DNA from: Engraulis encrasicolus
Lineage: Eukaryota; Chordata; Actinopteri; Clupeiformes; Engraulidae
DNA length: 64,000 bases
Direction of reading: 5' to 3'
Assembly (NCBI RefSeq): GCF_034702125.1
Contig: NC_085865.1
Location: 29,057,559 to 29,121,558 of the forward strand
Shown: positions 1 through 41,693 of the stretch, piece by piece
Layout of the letters: every line of letters starts with the position of its first letter
How positions within the stretch are numbered: position 1 is the stretch's first letter
Translations under genes and position numbers: made by a program
Notes under the pieces: generated by a model
What the model saw: the letters and a program-made list of their open reading frames with translations, nothing else
The model's database searches: none
Told to the model about the DNA's origin: nothing

Positions 1-634
1 TCTGTCGAAAAGCCATATCATGTCTGATTAGCCAAGGAGTTCACAATTAAATAGCAAAGTCAATAAATAGTAGTGTGTTTTTGTAATAAAATAGACATCT
101 GTGATGAGAATTGAGACGTTGACCATAGTTGAGAAGATAATGTCATGTAAAGTACTGTCAAGCAAATGAGTTTAAAGAAATATATTACTTTTCAGATAAC
201 TTAGCTGCTTACCCTTTTATTAGCACTTTGTCACTCCAGAATTGGGAAACTTTCTCAATCATACAAATGGCCTTGTGTATATATCTTTCAGATGTATTTA
301 CTTATATCCTCTCTAGTATCACGCCCTTGTCCTAATGTAATAGATGCCAAAGTTTCATCTCAGTATTAATTTGTTCGTTTTAGTGCTTTTTGCCAATTTA
401 AATGTTATCTCATATTTTACTTGTTTCAGCATCGAATTAGTTCTGTATATATTTTATCATACATTCACTTATATTTTGTATGTGTTTTTAGCACGTGTAT
501 TGCTGTTTTTTACTAAGAGTATCTGTCAAGCAGAGGGAAAGACATCATAAAACACCTCTCCTTCTCTTCTGTTTACACACACACACACGCACACGTGCGC
601 GCACACACGCGCACACACACACACACACACACAC
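1..634. other. Intergenic, no gene seen
   Basis: AT-rich sequence with one CA/CG-alternating microsatellite at about 576-633. The 68-codon open frame at 344-550 has no recognisable features. Confidence 0.6.
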
Positions 635-677
635 CAGGGCTTGACATTAACCTTTTCACCCACCGGCCACTGTGGCT

Positions 678-21966
<21,289 letters not shown>

Positions 21967-22133
21967 ATTTCAACAGCCAATTAAAACACGCCATATGCAG
22001 AGACCACGCCCATTGTGAGCTGTCAGTCAACCCCTGTCTCTCTGCTTTCAGATGTCTCTTATATAACATTCCTATGTGCATGATGGCATGACAACACTTA
22101 AGCATGTCTGCATACACGCTCTCAAACCAACAA

Positions 22134-22740
<607 letters not shown>

Positions 22741-24539
22741 TACATTAGCACACATTGACTTGAGATTTGTACAATTGAACAGAAAAACCTCACTGCTGCA
22801 TTTAACATGTGCATTGTTGCCTTAGCATGTACATGAGGCTTTACATATTATCTTCAATACCTTCTTTTTTGTATTGGTTTTACCACAGCCCCTTTAGAAC
22901 AGCCTCGCCACTCACTATTGAGTGCTATCGTACCAGCTTTTTGGCTGCAGTTCCAGCATAATTCCACTGGGGGCAGTCAACAGAGGGCCAAATGAATGGG
23001 GCTCTATTGAGCTAGGCTAAAATGGTCTATTCCACCCAATTGTTGTTAAGTGTGCTCGAATGTATTTTCTGAGGGTTCAACGTGGGTTTTATTTCAAAAG
23101 TTTAATGAACGAGTACATATGTCCCTTTGATTTATTACAGGTTGAGGTTTTTTGTGTATGATGTCCTTGACATTTCTTCATATCACTTTTTAAGGAACTC
23201 TAAAATTGTAAAACTCAGCTGTGAGTATTGTCTTTAAACCCTCTTTTGAAAACAACATTCGAATGACTAGACAATACTTAGTCCTGAGATGAGGGCACTT
23301 TGAGGGGTATAGGCTATAGCTGTTTGGGCACTTTGCGGGGTATAACTCTACATGGAAATAGAGACCGCAACCAAACAACCTCATTCAGAAACGGGAAATG
23401 CACCGTTTAGAGTACTGTGAGTTAACACATCTGTTCCTAGAACTTCTGTGGTTTTAGTGCAGCAAAGCTACTTTCTTTGCTATATGGAATGCAAATCATC
23501 TCACATTTTGACTCTCAGTGCTTTGCTCATCTCTATTGTGCCAACGTTATCAGTAGTTTACAGCATTAAAGCAACACTAAGAAAGATTTTTAGATGATGA
23601 TTACAGTATTCTGTCGTTCATCCATGTGTAACAGTGGCACATTTGAATTCTCTAAATGCAGCCCTCCTATTCAGTATGTATAGCTATAGGCTATGACTTT
23701 GGCCTATAATTAAGTTTGGAGGAACTGGCCATCTTTCCATCATTCACATGAGAGCTGATTCTCCTTCCAATCCCAGTGCTCTATGACACTTCCGGCTCTT
23801 CGCTTTTGACAACTAGGATGTGCGATCCAGTAGTACCTTGAGATCAGTACTTCCAACAGAATGACTGTGTCCATCTCATTATCTGAACTCCCATCCTCGC
23901 CTTGTGCTTGTGCACTCGAGCTTCCGCCTCCCGTGGAGAGAACAATAGAGTTCCCCCTCTGTCAGCCTAGGCACAACAACTTTTCGGAGACCTTTACTTA
24001 TTTAACATCCCGGTTGAAATGAGAAATTGACATTTCAATTGTGCTTTTGCAAGATATTGGATAAACCGCGTTCTGTTGTCAAAGATGTTTTGCCTCTCAT
24101 CAGGAGGTCACAAGCATGAGGAGAGGATTGGGGGTTAGACATTGAACTGGACACACTCAGTGATGTTCCGACATGACTGCCCCCTACAGGTCACCTGCCA
24201 TACTCAATGTGCTACCACAAGGGTGCCAAAGATAACATATGCATTTAAACGTATGCATTATTTTGTAGAAGATGCCATATTATCAATATGAAGATACCAT
24301 AATATATATTGTGTATTAAATAAAACTTATCTGGAAATTATGTGGAAGTTATTTGAAAATCTATATATGCATTTCTTATTTCATGGTAAGCAGTGTCTGT
24401 GTTTTTGTACTTTATGTTCACTGTTTTCAACATTTCTTTATACTTTTTATACTGTATGTATTTTATGCCTTGTAGAAAATGGACATATTTAAGTGTTGAT
24501 TTTTAAAACGCACAATGGAAAAGTTTTCATAATATATAC

Positions 24540-24540
24540 T

Positions 24541-24612
<72 letters not shown>
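24540..24612. repeat. (CA)n microsatellite between the copine genes
   Basis: Simple CA tract. Confidence 0.95.
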
Positions 24613-24613
<1 letters not shown>

Positions 24614-25077
24614 GACACTCACGTGCGTGCGCACACACAAACAGATCTTAATCTAAATGTGTCTTTGCTTTTAGTATGCCATTTATATGTATTAACTGCA
24701 TAAATCTAAACCAATAACATTTCAAAATGACTCGCCAATCTGACTGTCTAATGTAGATTTTTCACCCAAGTATGATTCTGTTTAACATACTTTCTGTGTA
24801 ATGTATTAAATATTATGAGCAGCTCATGAATATGGTATGCATTTCTAACTTGCAATAAATGCCTTTTTAATAGTTATGGTGAACGTCTTTTTCCCGAGTT
24901 GGTGTGTCCAAACTCTCAGTCAATTTATACTCGCATTTTATACGATAAACGTCTTGATAATTGCTGGTTGAAGTAGAGTCCCCCTGTCGGCAAGTGTTAA
25001 CCAAATTATAAGTGTCTCTTTTATACTGTAAGTACTATCAACTACTTTGGTGTGCTAAGTTCACCGGCCAATGTGGG

Positions 25078-25245
25078 CAGAGGCGCATCTTGCCACCAGG
25101 CAAGGCAGGCAGCCGCTTGGGGCCCCCAAGCCCCTAGGTAGTGAATAACAGCCCATACTGTATTAAAATAGTGGTGATTTTGGTTCAAATATTCACTCTT
25201 TTGCATTTTCGCTTGGGGCCCCATCTGACCCTAGAATCGCCTCTG
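25078..25245. mobile_element. hAT MITE
   Basis: CAGAGGCG termini with flanks aatgtggg and attgtggg (7 of 8 match), between copine A and copine B. Confidence 0.75.
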
Positions 25246-27212
25246 ATTGTGGGACTGGCAAATGTGATTGGTCATGCCATAGCCCTACTGTAATTTGCAA
25301 ATTGATAATCTGTACAAGATTTTTTTTTATGTTTATGTCTTGGTATTCTTTATTTAGTCTTCTTTCTTTTTCTTCTCTTCTTATTATTATCATTATTATT
25401 ATTATTGTTATTATTACTGAACACTAGCACACACCCAGATGGAAGCTCGTAAGTGACGTAGGCATATGGCGTTCAATACCCTTTAGCCCAGCCTTTGAAG
25501 GCCTATGGCTTATGGCATTGCTCAGTAATCATTCCTCATTTACAGTAAGGCCTATCATAGCTGGCTGCCTGCCTTGGCAAGTTAGGGAGATGGGCTCTCG
25601 CCCAAATAAAACTGTGAAATGGATATCTTAAGACGTGGAGATGATTCATTTGCGTCAGGTAGTGTGTTAGTGCAGCAGACATCACGTGTTGGGTTTTAGG
25701 GCTACCACAATTTTGTTACTGAGGAAATCACATAAATTGAATTTCTTGGGCCATGTGCTGTTGAGTGTTGTCTATTTTCAGACTTGGCCTCAGGAGGGGG
25801 ACTAACATGTTGTGAAACAGTGTATTGGGTACTACATGCTTGCCACTATCTGTTCATGCGTAGGCCTATGTGTAATCTGGGTTCCACCCCCAGTCGATGA
25901 CCAGTCCACCCCCGTTGTCACATTCAAATCTGATGAGATTTTAAACAGTAGTCATGTGAATGCAATGCAGTGGGGGGCCCAACTCCCAAAAACACAGTGC
26001 TGGTTTGGTAGTAGGTTAGTGTGCCAGTAGTCTGTTCCCCCCACCCGCACCACCTGTGCCTGGTAGGGATCCAGTTACAGTGTGTAGGATTCAGTCTTGG
26101 GGGTCTTGGAAGGCAAAGTGAAGGGGCGGGGGAGTTACGGTGTTTTTAATTAATGCCGTGTCTAGACTATAACATTTACGAAGTGCCCACTGAGTGCACT
26201 TTTTAGGGCGATTTGCCCCTCTCGTTGTGTTGCGTTGGGCCTATTTCTTGCCGTGTTGGATCAAAAGACTCCGGGGAGGGGGTCGCGACTGACAGTCTTG
26301 CAACTTTGATGGCAGAGTCACTGTCTGTTTATCCGCTCAGTGAGTCCTTCAAACGGAGACAGCGAAACATTCTTAATGGTAAGCAAATATCCCTTTGATT
26401 AAAAGAAAAGACGCATGTAGGCACATGCTGTTTTCGTTAAGTTCTTAAAACATCTTCTGTCAGTCCGCGCGCCAACAGCAGGCGCAATAAAGGTGGTTGT
26501 ATGGCACGTTTTTCACATTCAGTCTTTCACATTCAAATAATTTTAAAACTGGCTAATGCCTGTTGTGCGTAGCCTACTGCAAATCTAGCGGGCGAACACA
26601 AGCAATCGCAAAAATAGCAGTATGACTCCGGCTAGAGCCGTGACTCCGGCTGTCAAAATGGTGCCACTTGGTGGCAGCAATTCTTTTCCCCCTGGTGTCG
26701 CCTATAGTTTTGAAGGCAGGTTGGATTTTTTTCCCCCCCTTTACGCTGCCTTCGGGATCCAAATGCAATCAATTTCTGGAGTCATGTTACTGCGTTTACA
26801 TAGGCTAGCAAAGAGACTTCATTCCTTCTTTTACAGTGACGACGACGCAGCGAGTCTCCAATGCGTCTCCAAAAGACAAGAGTCGCTCGTACCGTATGTT
26901 GAGCAAAACAGAACTACTTTAAATGTCAAGCCTGTCTGTGTCAAATGACAGACTGTATGGCTAAGCCACTGACACCACTTTCTCTATACGACTCTGCTCA
27001 TATACGCCACTCAACCATTAGATGCGGACCATATAGGCTATGCGCCAGCCTTATAATAACTACGCGCACACATATAATGCTCCCATAACTGCATGTGGGC
27101 CAACACACCCCTGTGCCTATCCTGACATAGCTATATGCACGTATCACACATACCATTTACAGTAGCCTGTGCCATTTAAAGTTTCATAACCGACCATTTA
27201 TTATACCCTTGC
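25246..27212. other. Intergenic region upstream of copine B
   Basis: It holds a (TTA)n-like tract near 25380-25415 and the possible 5'UTR exon ending at 26378. Otherwise no gene is recognisable. Open frames at 25812-26030 and 26622-26948 resemble nothing known to me. Confidence 0.4.
26200..26378 (+). other. Candidate 5'UTR exon of copine B
   Basis: A relatively CpG-containing stretch ends at a good splice donor (aatg|gtaagc at 26378/26379), 1.2 kb before the first coding exon of copine B. That coding exon begins only 2 nt before its ATG, so a non-coding upstream exon is required. This is the best donor I saw nearby; the transcription start is not identifiable by eye. Confidence 0.3.
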
Positions 27213-27583
27213 ATAAATAAGAACCGTGTTATATGTTTATTATTAGATTCTGTTAACAGGATCGATACTACTACAGGAGCCTGCTACAGCATGAGATGAT
27301 GTGAAACAAAACTGTGTTGCAGCCATGTCAGCACAGTTGTGGGTGGAATAAGATAAGGACTATGTTGTATTGCTGCGGAATATTAGATGATCAATTTAAC
27401 AGGACTGAAAGACCTACTACAACAGAGATGATATGAAATCAAGCTCTGTTTCAGCCATTTCGGGGCAGTCAAGGGTGGAATTTATTGTACCATAAATAAG
27501 GACTCTGTTATAGTGCTGATTATTATAATTTTAACAGGATGACTGATACTTGTCAGATATTGAAATGAAACTGTGTTGCAGCT

Positions 27584-27606
<23 letters not shown>
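27213..27606 (+). repeat. Three-copy ~130-bp tandem repeat spanning the copine B start-exon boundary
   Basis: Three diverged head-to-tail units carry the same order of motifs: an 'ataaata-ag' block, a 'taacagga' block, then a splice-acceptor-like 'ctgtgttgcag' followed by the start-codon context. The start-like positions are 27325 (ATG, hitting a stop after eight codons), 27457 (ATT, start lost) and 27584 (the real copine B ATG). Spacing is 132 and 127 bp. The first two units look like dead copies of the intron end plus the first bases of coding exon 1. Confidence 0.75.
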
Positions 27607-35691
<8,085 letters not shown>

Positions 35692-35705
35692 GATGTCTTA
35701 CAAGC

Positions 35706-35826
<121 letters not shown>

Positions 35827-36020
35827 CTTGAAATATTGACCTACTTATAAGAAAAGAAATTACTTGCTGAGGCGTCCTCCATTTAATTCTTGCCATGCCA
35901 TATTCCACTGTATTATCTCATACCGAGCTTAGCAGCATATTTCTGTTTAAATCAAGTCAGAAAAGAAATGAGATGTATTATAAGCAAAAAATGCATAGCC
36001 TAATATACAGAGAAGATCCA

Positions 36021-36387
36021 TTAAAGGGACACTGTGCAGGAAATGGTCAAAAAGGGTACTGTAACTATGCTACTCATTGAACCTGGGCTGCCAATTGCCA
36101 AATTTGATCTTTACATCAAAGTTTTCTAAGTAATAAATTTTTTTTTTCTAGTATGGTCCAAGTAGAGTCATTTTTGCAGCTAAAAATTGCTATTTTTGGA
36201 AATTCAAGATGGCGGACCGTGGAGAAGATCCCCCTTTTCATGTATGAAAAATGCAATTTTCCCAGTCATAATGAATACTTAGAATTTGATAGTGGTGGTA
36301 AGTATTCATGAAAAAGGTAATATTTGTGAATGGGCAGCATGAATTCTGGAAATAAACAATTAGAAATCTCACACAGTCTCCCTTTAA
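36021..36387. mobile_element. TTAA-flanked MITE
   Basis: Begins TTAAAGGGACACTGTG and ends CACAGTCTCCCTTTAA. A related copy in the opposite orientation is at 48067-48432 in a cngb3 intron. TTAA flanks are typical of piggyBac-type insertion; the family is not confirmed. Confidence 0.7.
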
Positions 36388-37376
36388 GGGATTATAGCTT
36401 ATAGCAAACTTGTAGCCAGGAAAATGATGTGTTCATTTTTAAAAATATATATTTTAATGTTTTTTTGTGCCTTTATTCATGACAGGACAATAGAGATTGA
36501 CAGGAAATCAGTTGACAGAGAGATGGGGGCAGGGTTGGGAGATGACCCAGGCTAGACTCAAACCTGGGTCCCTCAAGGGCATGCAAGCCCAAATGTGGGG
36601 TGGATTAGCGCGCTGCGCCACAGTGCCCCGACATGTTCACTTTTACTTTCAATTGGACAAAATGTTAGTGTTTGGGTGGATCCAGTGGTCATGAAGCCAT
36701 TGCTGAGCTATTTTGACGAGCCTATACACCTCCAGGACCAAAACATTTGTCAGTAGTGCTAAACCAGACCCTCCATTTCAATCTAGTACATCCCCTTTGC
36801 TGGTGGTCGCTGATGCCCTGCCTTTATGGAGAAAGTTTCCCCAACCTAGGCAGAACTTTTTTTGTGGGGGGCTTTTCCCCATTCAACATCCCAATTGCAA
36901 ATAAGAAAAGGACCTTTGAATTGTGCTTGTGCGAGACATTGAACAAAACTTCTATCGTCAATGAAGTCTTGACTTGCACCACGAGGCAGAAGGCGAGGAC
37001 GGGAGGTATGAGATTAAGTTGGACAGTCTGTGTGAAATGAAAGACTATTATACAGTATTTCCGAGGGCTGATAGTATTCAGGCTCCATGCCTGATTTCAG
37101 GCTTGACAGAGTTTGCAAAAATAAAAACATTGATAATAATTAGCCATTATGTTATTCTTATCTCAGAAAGTGTTATAGGTTCAGGGCTTTCTTCTACGAT
37201 CAGGCTTGAATAATGGTCATACACAGGTTAGTAAATGTTTGAATAATGTGTCAAAATAGGCCGTTACGTCACCATGCAGTATCTTGTCGTCGTCGTTAGA
37301 GCAGGGGAAAAGTTCAGGCTTAGGATTTTTTTTCACTATCACCCATGATTTCCTCTCTCTGTCTCTTTCCCTGTAG

Positions 37377-40160
37377 CCTCAGTATCTCCCTCCAATCCTG
37401 GCCCTCCTTCCTCCGCACCTCCCTCCAACCCTGGCCCTCCTCCCTCCGCACCTTTTCCATCCTCTGCACCTCCTCCTCCCACCTCACTATTCTCTCCCTC
37501 CGCTCCTGGCGATCCCTCCCTTCCCGTGGTTCCTTCCGCTCCTGACTCTGAGGATGACATTGACGACTGCATTGGCCTGAAGACAACAAATTGTCATGAC
37601 GGCAAGTAATAGTGTTGCCTGCAGAGTTGTCAGTCCTGTGTTCAGAAAGCATGAATCCTGCCACGAATCAGTTAATTATAATTAGTACTTAAGACAAGCA
37701 GATCAGTTACTGAGTGAAGCCTCATGTGTTGGGAACTTAGGAAACTGTGGCAGGTTGGTTATACTTCTGAACCATGTTTTTAACACCACTGGGTTTTCCT
37801 AACACTCCCACTGTAAGTACAGCACATTCAGATACTCTGTATGAAAACACATCATATTAATTCTACCACTGCTGTTGAATATTGAATCATTTTTGTCAGT
37901 TCACTAACATCACTCTCTGTGTTCCTGTACCCTCAGCCTTCCCCTCCGCCCCTATCTACCCCTCTATTCCTGTCTGCTCCTCCGCTCCTGGTCCTAAGGA
38001 AGAAAGCACTCAGAATCAACATGCCTTTGTCTACGAGAAATCTTTATGTAATGATGGCAAGTAATGCGTACTCGTTTCTCAAAATCGCCTTAACTGCTAA
38101 CCAATTAAAAATGTAGTCATTTGGCACTGTTGAGAAACGCACGCCTGGAGTCTACGCCTCCAGGAGGAAACTATTTCTCCACACTGGAAACCCTTAACAG
38201 GAAATGCAAGGCATGTTCAACCGCTGCAACGTTTTGCTACATTTCGTTTACTAATTGAACAACTGGTTTGGTGGCCACGTAGCAAAACGCTCTGCAACAT
38301 ACCTTTGGGTATGTTTGCTACTGTTTGGTAGGTGTGTTCGGCCAATTATTCTACTGCCTGGGATTCAGGGCCTCCTTGGCTCTTGGGACCCTGGCCCGGT
38401 AGGCTTTTGCAGTAATCTAAACCTGTCAGCATGGAGTCTCCCGCTCCTCTGCCATTGGCTCAGTGCACGCCGTTTCATTAAGATGAAACATGCTGCAAGG
38501 GGCAGGCTTACCCAGCTGGTATTTCCCCCACTAATTTTGAGTGTATTAATATCCACTCCCCTTTGTCTGTCCACTGAGTTCCCTCTCCTCCTCCGCTTGT
38601 AGCCTCAGCCCCTGCCTCTACTTCTGTGTCTACCTCCATCCTCGTTTCTCGCTCCTCTTCTCCTGACTCTGACTCTAACTCCACTTTTGACCCATCCTCT
38701 TCTTCTGGCTCTGATGAAGAATGCACTGATGGCCCCGTGACATCTGTTTGTGATGATGGCAAGTATCAGTAATAACGACTTGACTTGAAAGACCACCAAA
38801 TTCCTGACCAAGTCAGTCTGGCCAAGCTCAAAATCAAAATGAAATGCGGGCCTGTCAAAATGTTTTATTTCCAATGGTTTGTTGGCTCGCATTCAAGGCA
38901 AAATCATGATTGATTGTAGGTTCGGCCGGTAGTACACATAGAATTCTGACCAATTTCAACATGCAGTTGTATTGCTCAGGGTTCTCAGGACTTGTCATTA
39001 CCCAGGTATTTTTTGTTTTTTCGTTTGGCCATTTTCTGAGAGCCTGGCCATTCTACACATGGCTTGTTTTCATTTTTTTTATCGTCTTGACATGCTCCAA
39101 ATATCATCACAAAAGTTATTGTAAGATGTCTGGTGACGTTGCATAACTTTTGGGATGGTATTCAGAATAATTTTACATTATTTAAAAAATGTAAATAAAC
39201 CATGCCCTCATGTTGAAATTGACTGGAATTGCCCCGCCCACTGAGAACTCTGAAATCACTACTGCTTGCTTGGCCAGACTAGAAGATCGGAAGAACCTTG
39301 CAGTCACGATAGCCAGGCTTCCCACCACTTGAATGGCTCTTGCCCGACATGCGTAGTTCAGTGCAGTTTTGTGAGCTCACGACTAGGTCTAGGTGTGTGT
39401 AGCTCCGCTTAGCTCCACCAGGGGGCTGCGGAGCTACACACACACATGCAGGTCTGGTGAGAACCAGGCTATCCCACCACTGCATTTGAAAATTAATCCT
39501 TTTTGTCTACCTACCCACTAAGGCTCCTCTCTCTCCTCCTGCCTGTTTCCTTGTAGCCTTAGCTTCTCCCTCTGCTCCTGCCTTACCCTCTACTCCCACT
39601 ACTCCCACTGACTCTGCTATTGCCTCTGCTCCTGACCTAACCTCCGCTCCTGCCTCTAAGGAGGAATGTGCTGACCTAGAGACTTCCGTTTGTCATGATG
39701 GCAAGTAATATTTCACAGTAACCATTCCACAGTATCCAGTGGGTGCCATGGGCCAGTACACCTCACCACTGCTTTTGAATATTTGGTCCCCTTTTGGATA
39801 TCCACTAATGTTCAGATCTCTTTCCTTCCATCCTCAGCCTCTCTTGCCGATGCCGTCTCCCCCTCTGCTCCCATCTGCCCTCCCTCTCCTACCTGCCCTC
39901 TTTCTCCTGTGGGTTCCTCTTCTCCCATTCGCTCCTCCTCTCCTGTCCGCTCCTCATCTCCTGTTCGCTCTTCTTCTCCTGTCCGCTCCTCATCTCCTGT
40001 TCGCTCTTCTTCTCCTGTCCGCTCCTCATCTCCTGTTCGCTCTTCTTCTCCTGTTCGCTCCTCCTCTCCTGTCCGCTCCTCATCTCCTGTTCGCTCCTCT
40101 TCTCCTGTCCGCTCCTCATCTCCTGTCTCTTCCTCGTGGGGAGGTGGCACTGATGACTGA
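37377..40160 (+). CDS. Pro/Ser-rich modular exon array, unrecognised protein or C-terminal extension
   Basis: Five exon-like blocks: S1 37377-37601, S2 37937-38056, S3 38603-38758, S4 39557-39700, S5 39838-40160 (stop 40158-40160). Each follows a strong pyrimidine tract and AG. S1-S4 are 225, 120, 156 and 144 nt, start and end in phase 1, and end at a GCAAGT donor, so any subset splices in frame. The joined frame is open for about 320 residues, mainly Pro, Ser, Ala and Thr. S1, S3 and S4 end in an acidic two-cysteine tail such as EECTDGPVTSVCDD or EECADLETSVCHD; S2 has a looser KSLCND. S5 carries about twelve units of SSSPVR. The first exon is not found: no convincing phase-1 donor lies between copine B and S1. 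It could be an alternative C-terminus of copine B or a separate gene. AATAAA signals lie at 40684 and 40958. Confidence 0.55.
38944..39250. repeat. Interspersed repeat, also at about 46107-46470
   Basis: It shares 'atttcaacatgcagttgta' and colinear following sequence with the second copy. It sits in the intron between modules S3 and S4. Confidence 0.6.
39913..40133 (+). repeat. 18-bp coding minisatellite encoding SSSPVR units
   Basis: About twelve tandem 18-bp units inside S5, varying mostly at third codon positions (tcc/tct, gtt/gtc). Each unit encodes Ser-Ser-Ser-Pro-Val-Arg; the first reads SSSPIR and the last runs into SSS. The amino-acid unit is kept while synonymous sites vary, which fits a translated repeat but does not prove it. 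The opposite strand is also open and reads as Glu-rich. Confidence 0.8.
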
Positions 40161-40195
40161 TGACCAAGATATGTCTCCCTGATGGTTTTTGGGTC

Positions 40196-40270
40196 TCTCA
40201 GCTCATCTCTCAATTCAACGTGACCAAGGTCTCTGCCTCCCACATCTTCACAGAGTTGATTTTGTGCCAA
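40196..40270 (+). pseudogene. Possible relic of a copine exon-15b-like terminal exon
   Basis: Bases from 40199 match the middle of copine A exon 15b. In translation QLISQFNVTKVS aligns to [12 protein letters not shown], and 29 of 39 bases are identical by my count. The upstream half of the exon is not recognisable, and the frame differs from that of S5, which stops at 40160. An AG sits just before it. It is best read as a decayed copine terminal exon in the copine B duplicate. Confidence 0.45.
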
Positions 40271-40589
40271 ATTGCCTCTCGCCTAGTGACTATAACATGA
40301 AACGTATACTTTGGTACGGCATCGTTAGCGAAGCTTTAAACGGATTCGCATTGGTGAACTGCATGTGATAGGCCAGCACAGCTGTCCTGTTCACCGTGCT
40401 ATAGCCTTTTCACAATGACTCAATGCACAGATGGAAAAACACTGAACAAAGGGAAAACAACAACATGCCCAGAATACGTTGTTAATGAAGGACAGATTTT
40501 GTGTCCTTTTGGATTCTCTCTGATGCAACAACACTAGACCAGCTTGCCAGGCAAAAATACAACAACAAAAACTCCTGCTGCTATTGTTA

Positions 40590-40790
40590 AAAAAAATGGT
40601 TTAAATTAACTTAAGTTAGTATCTGGGCTACCTAAGTTTTGTAAGTTGACTTGAAATGATAAGTTAATAATATTATTATTAATAATAAATTGTGAATTTC
40701 CACTTACAAAAGTAATTTGGGTCAACTTACTAAGGTTAGGCAGCCCAGACATTAATTATAGTTAGTTTAAGCCATTTTGTACAGTGTTGG
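40590..40790. mobile_element. Imperfect palindromic MITE-like repeat
   Basis: 'ttaagttagtatctgggct' near the left and 'agcccagac...ttagtttaagcc' near the right are inverted copies. AATAAA-like motifs lie within and beyond it. Confidence 0.5.
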
Positions 40791-41172
40791 TCTAGTTTAC
40801 TGGGCTAGCTCTCAACTGTTGAATGGTCATTATTTCTCAGGTCTAACCCTGTAAGCTGCCAAACAACTCCTCTCAGCTTTTGCCTCAATACACATGTACT
40901 GTATGTCTTACAAAAGTTTGACCCTATATGAGTTGGTTTACGTTGTTTTTATAGTGAAATAAAAATGATAGACTAATATATAAATATGAATATTCAGTCA
41001 ATATTTATTTTCCAAATTTAAGTTAGGAGACATGGAATGTTTGTACATGACTAATACAATAGCATAATCTCATATTATTTTTATGCATGAGAGTATAAAC
41101 TTGTAAGATTGCTACACACTACTTGAGAGAGTTGATGTCTGGCCCATGGGTATGATGTCTCAAGATACAGGT

Positions 41173-41680
41173 ATATGAGTGATTCTACAATTCCCCTACG
41201 CTTTTGGCAAAAGCAAAATGTCAATTATTAGGTTTTTTTTTCAACTAAATGACCTAGATGTTTACATAGTGTATTTCAGACCGTGACACGGTTAACACAG
41301 TTTTCGTGGACACACACAAAATGGCAAATTTCATGTATAATGGAAAGGACAGTGGTCTTTCTGACAGTTTTGTCATATTGTGATGATTACTGTGAATCAA
41401 CATTTGCATCGTCTTGGGCAAAACAAGTTTCTTTACATGCTAATATGAAGACTGAATCTGACATTTGGAAAACAGGACGGCATGAAAACGCCCAAAACGT
41501 ATTAAATATTCATTCTTGCTGAGGGAAATAATGCTATGTCTACACTGTCTGTATTATATGAAAGATAAATGTTTTCTAATGTCCAAAACATCATTGGATG
41601 CAGTTAATAGTTAGTGGAATTGCCAAATAAAATCCACGGACTTAAAAGTGTAGGCGAATTAGAGAATCACTCATATGTAG
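41173..41680. mobile_element. MITE with atatgagtgattct termini
   Basis: The left end atatgagtgattctacaatt and the right end complement atatgagtgattctctaatt are about 500 bp apart. Confidence 0.65.
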
Positions 41681-41693
41681 ATACAGTCCCAAG

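Noticed and set aside
27325..27350. ATG with MSAQ-like start matching copine B
   Set aside because: It stops after eight codons and belongs to a decayed repeat unit; the real start is 27584.
36747..37040. 97-codon frame before the Pro/Ser modules, considered as their first exon
   Set aside because: No phase-1 donor at a suitable position, and the counterpart region after copine A is not coding.
39812..40270. 152-codon minus-strand open frame, Glu-rich with EERTGDEE-like repeats, resembling acidic channel tails
   Set aside because: It is the antisense of the S5 minisatellite. Splice signals, module phase and the shared open frame all favour the plus strand, and no minus-strand splice sites join it to cngb3.
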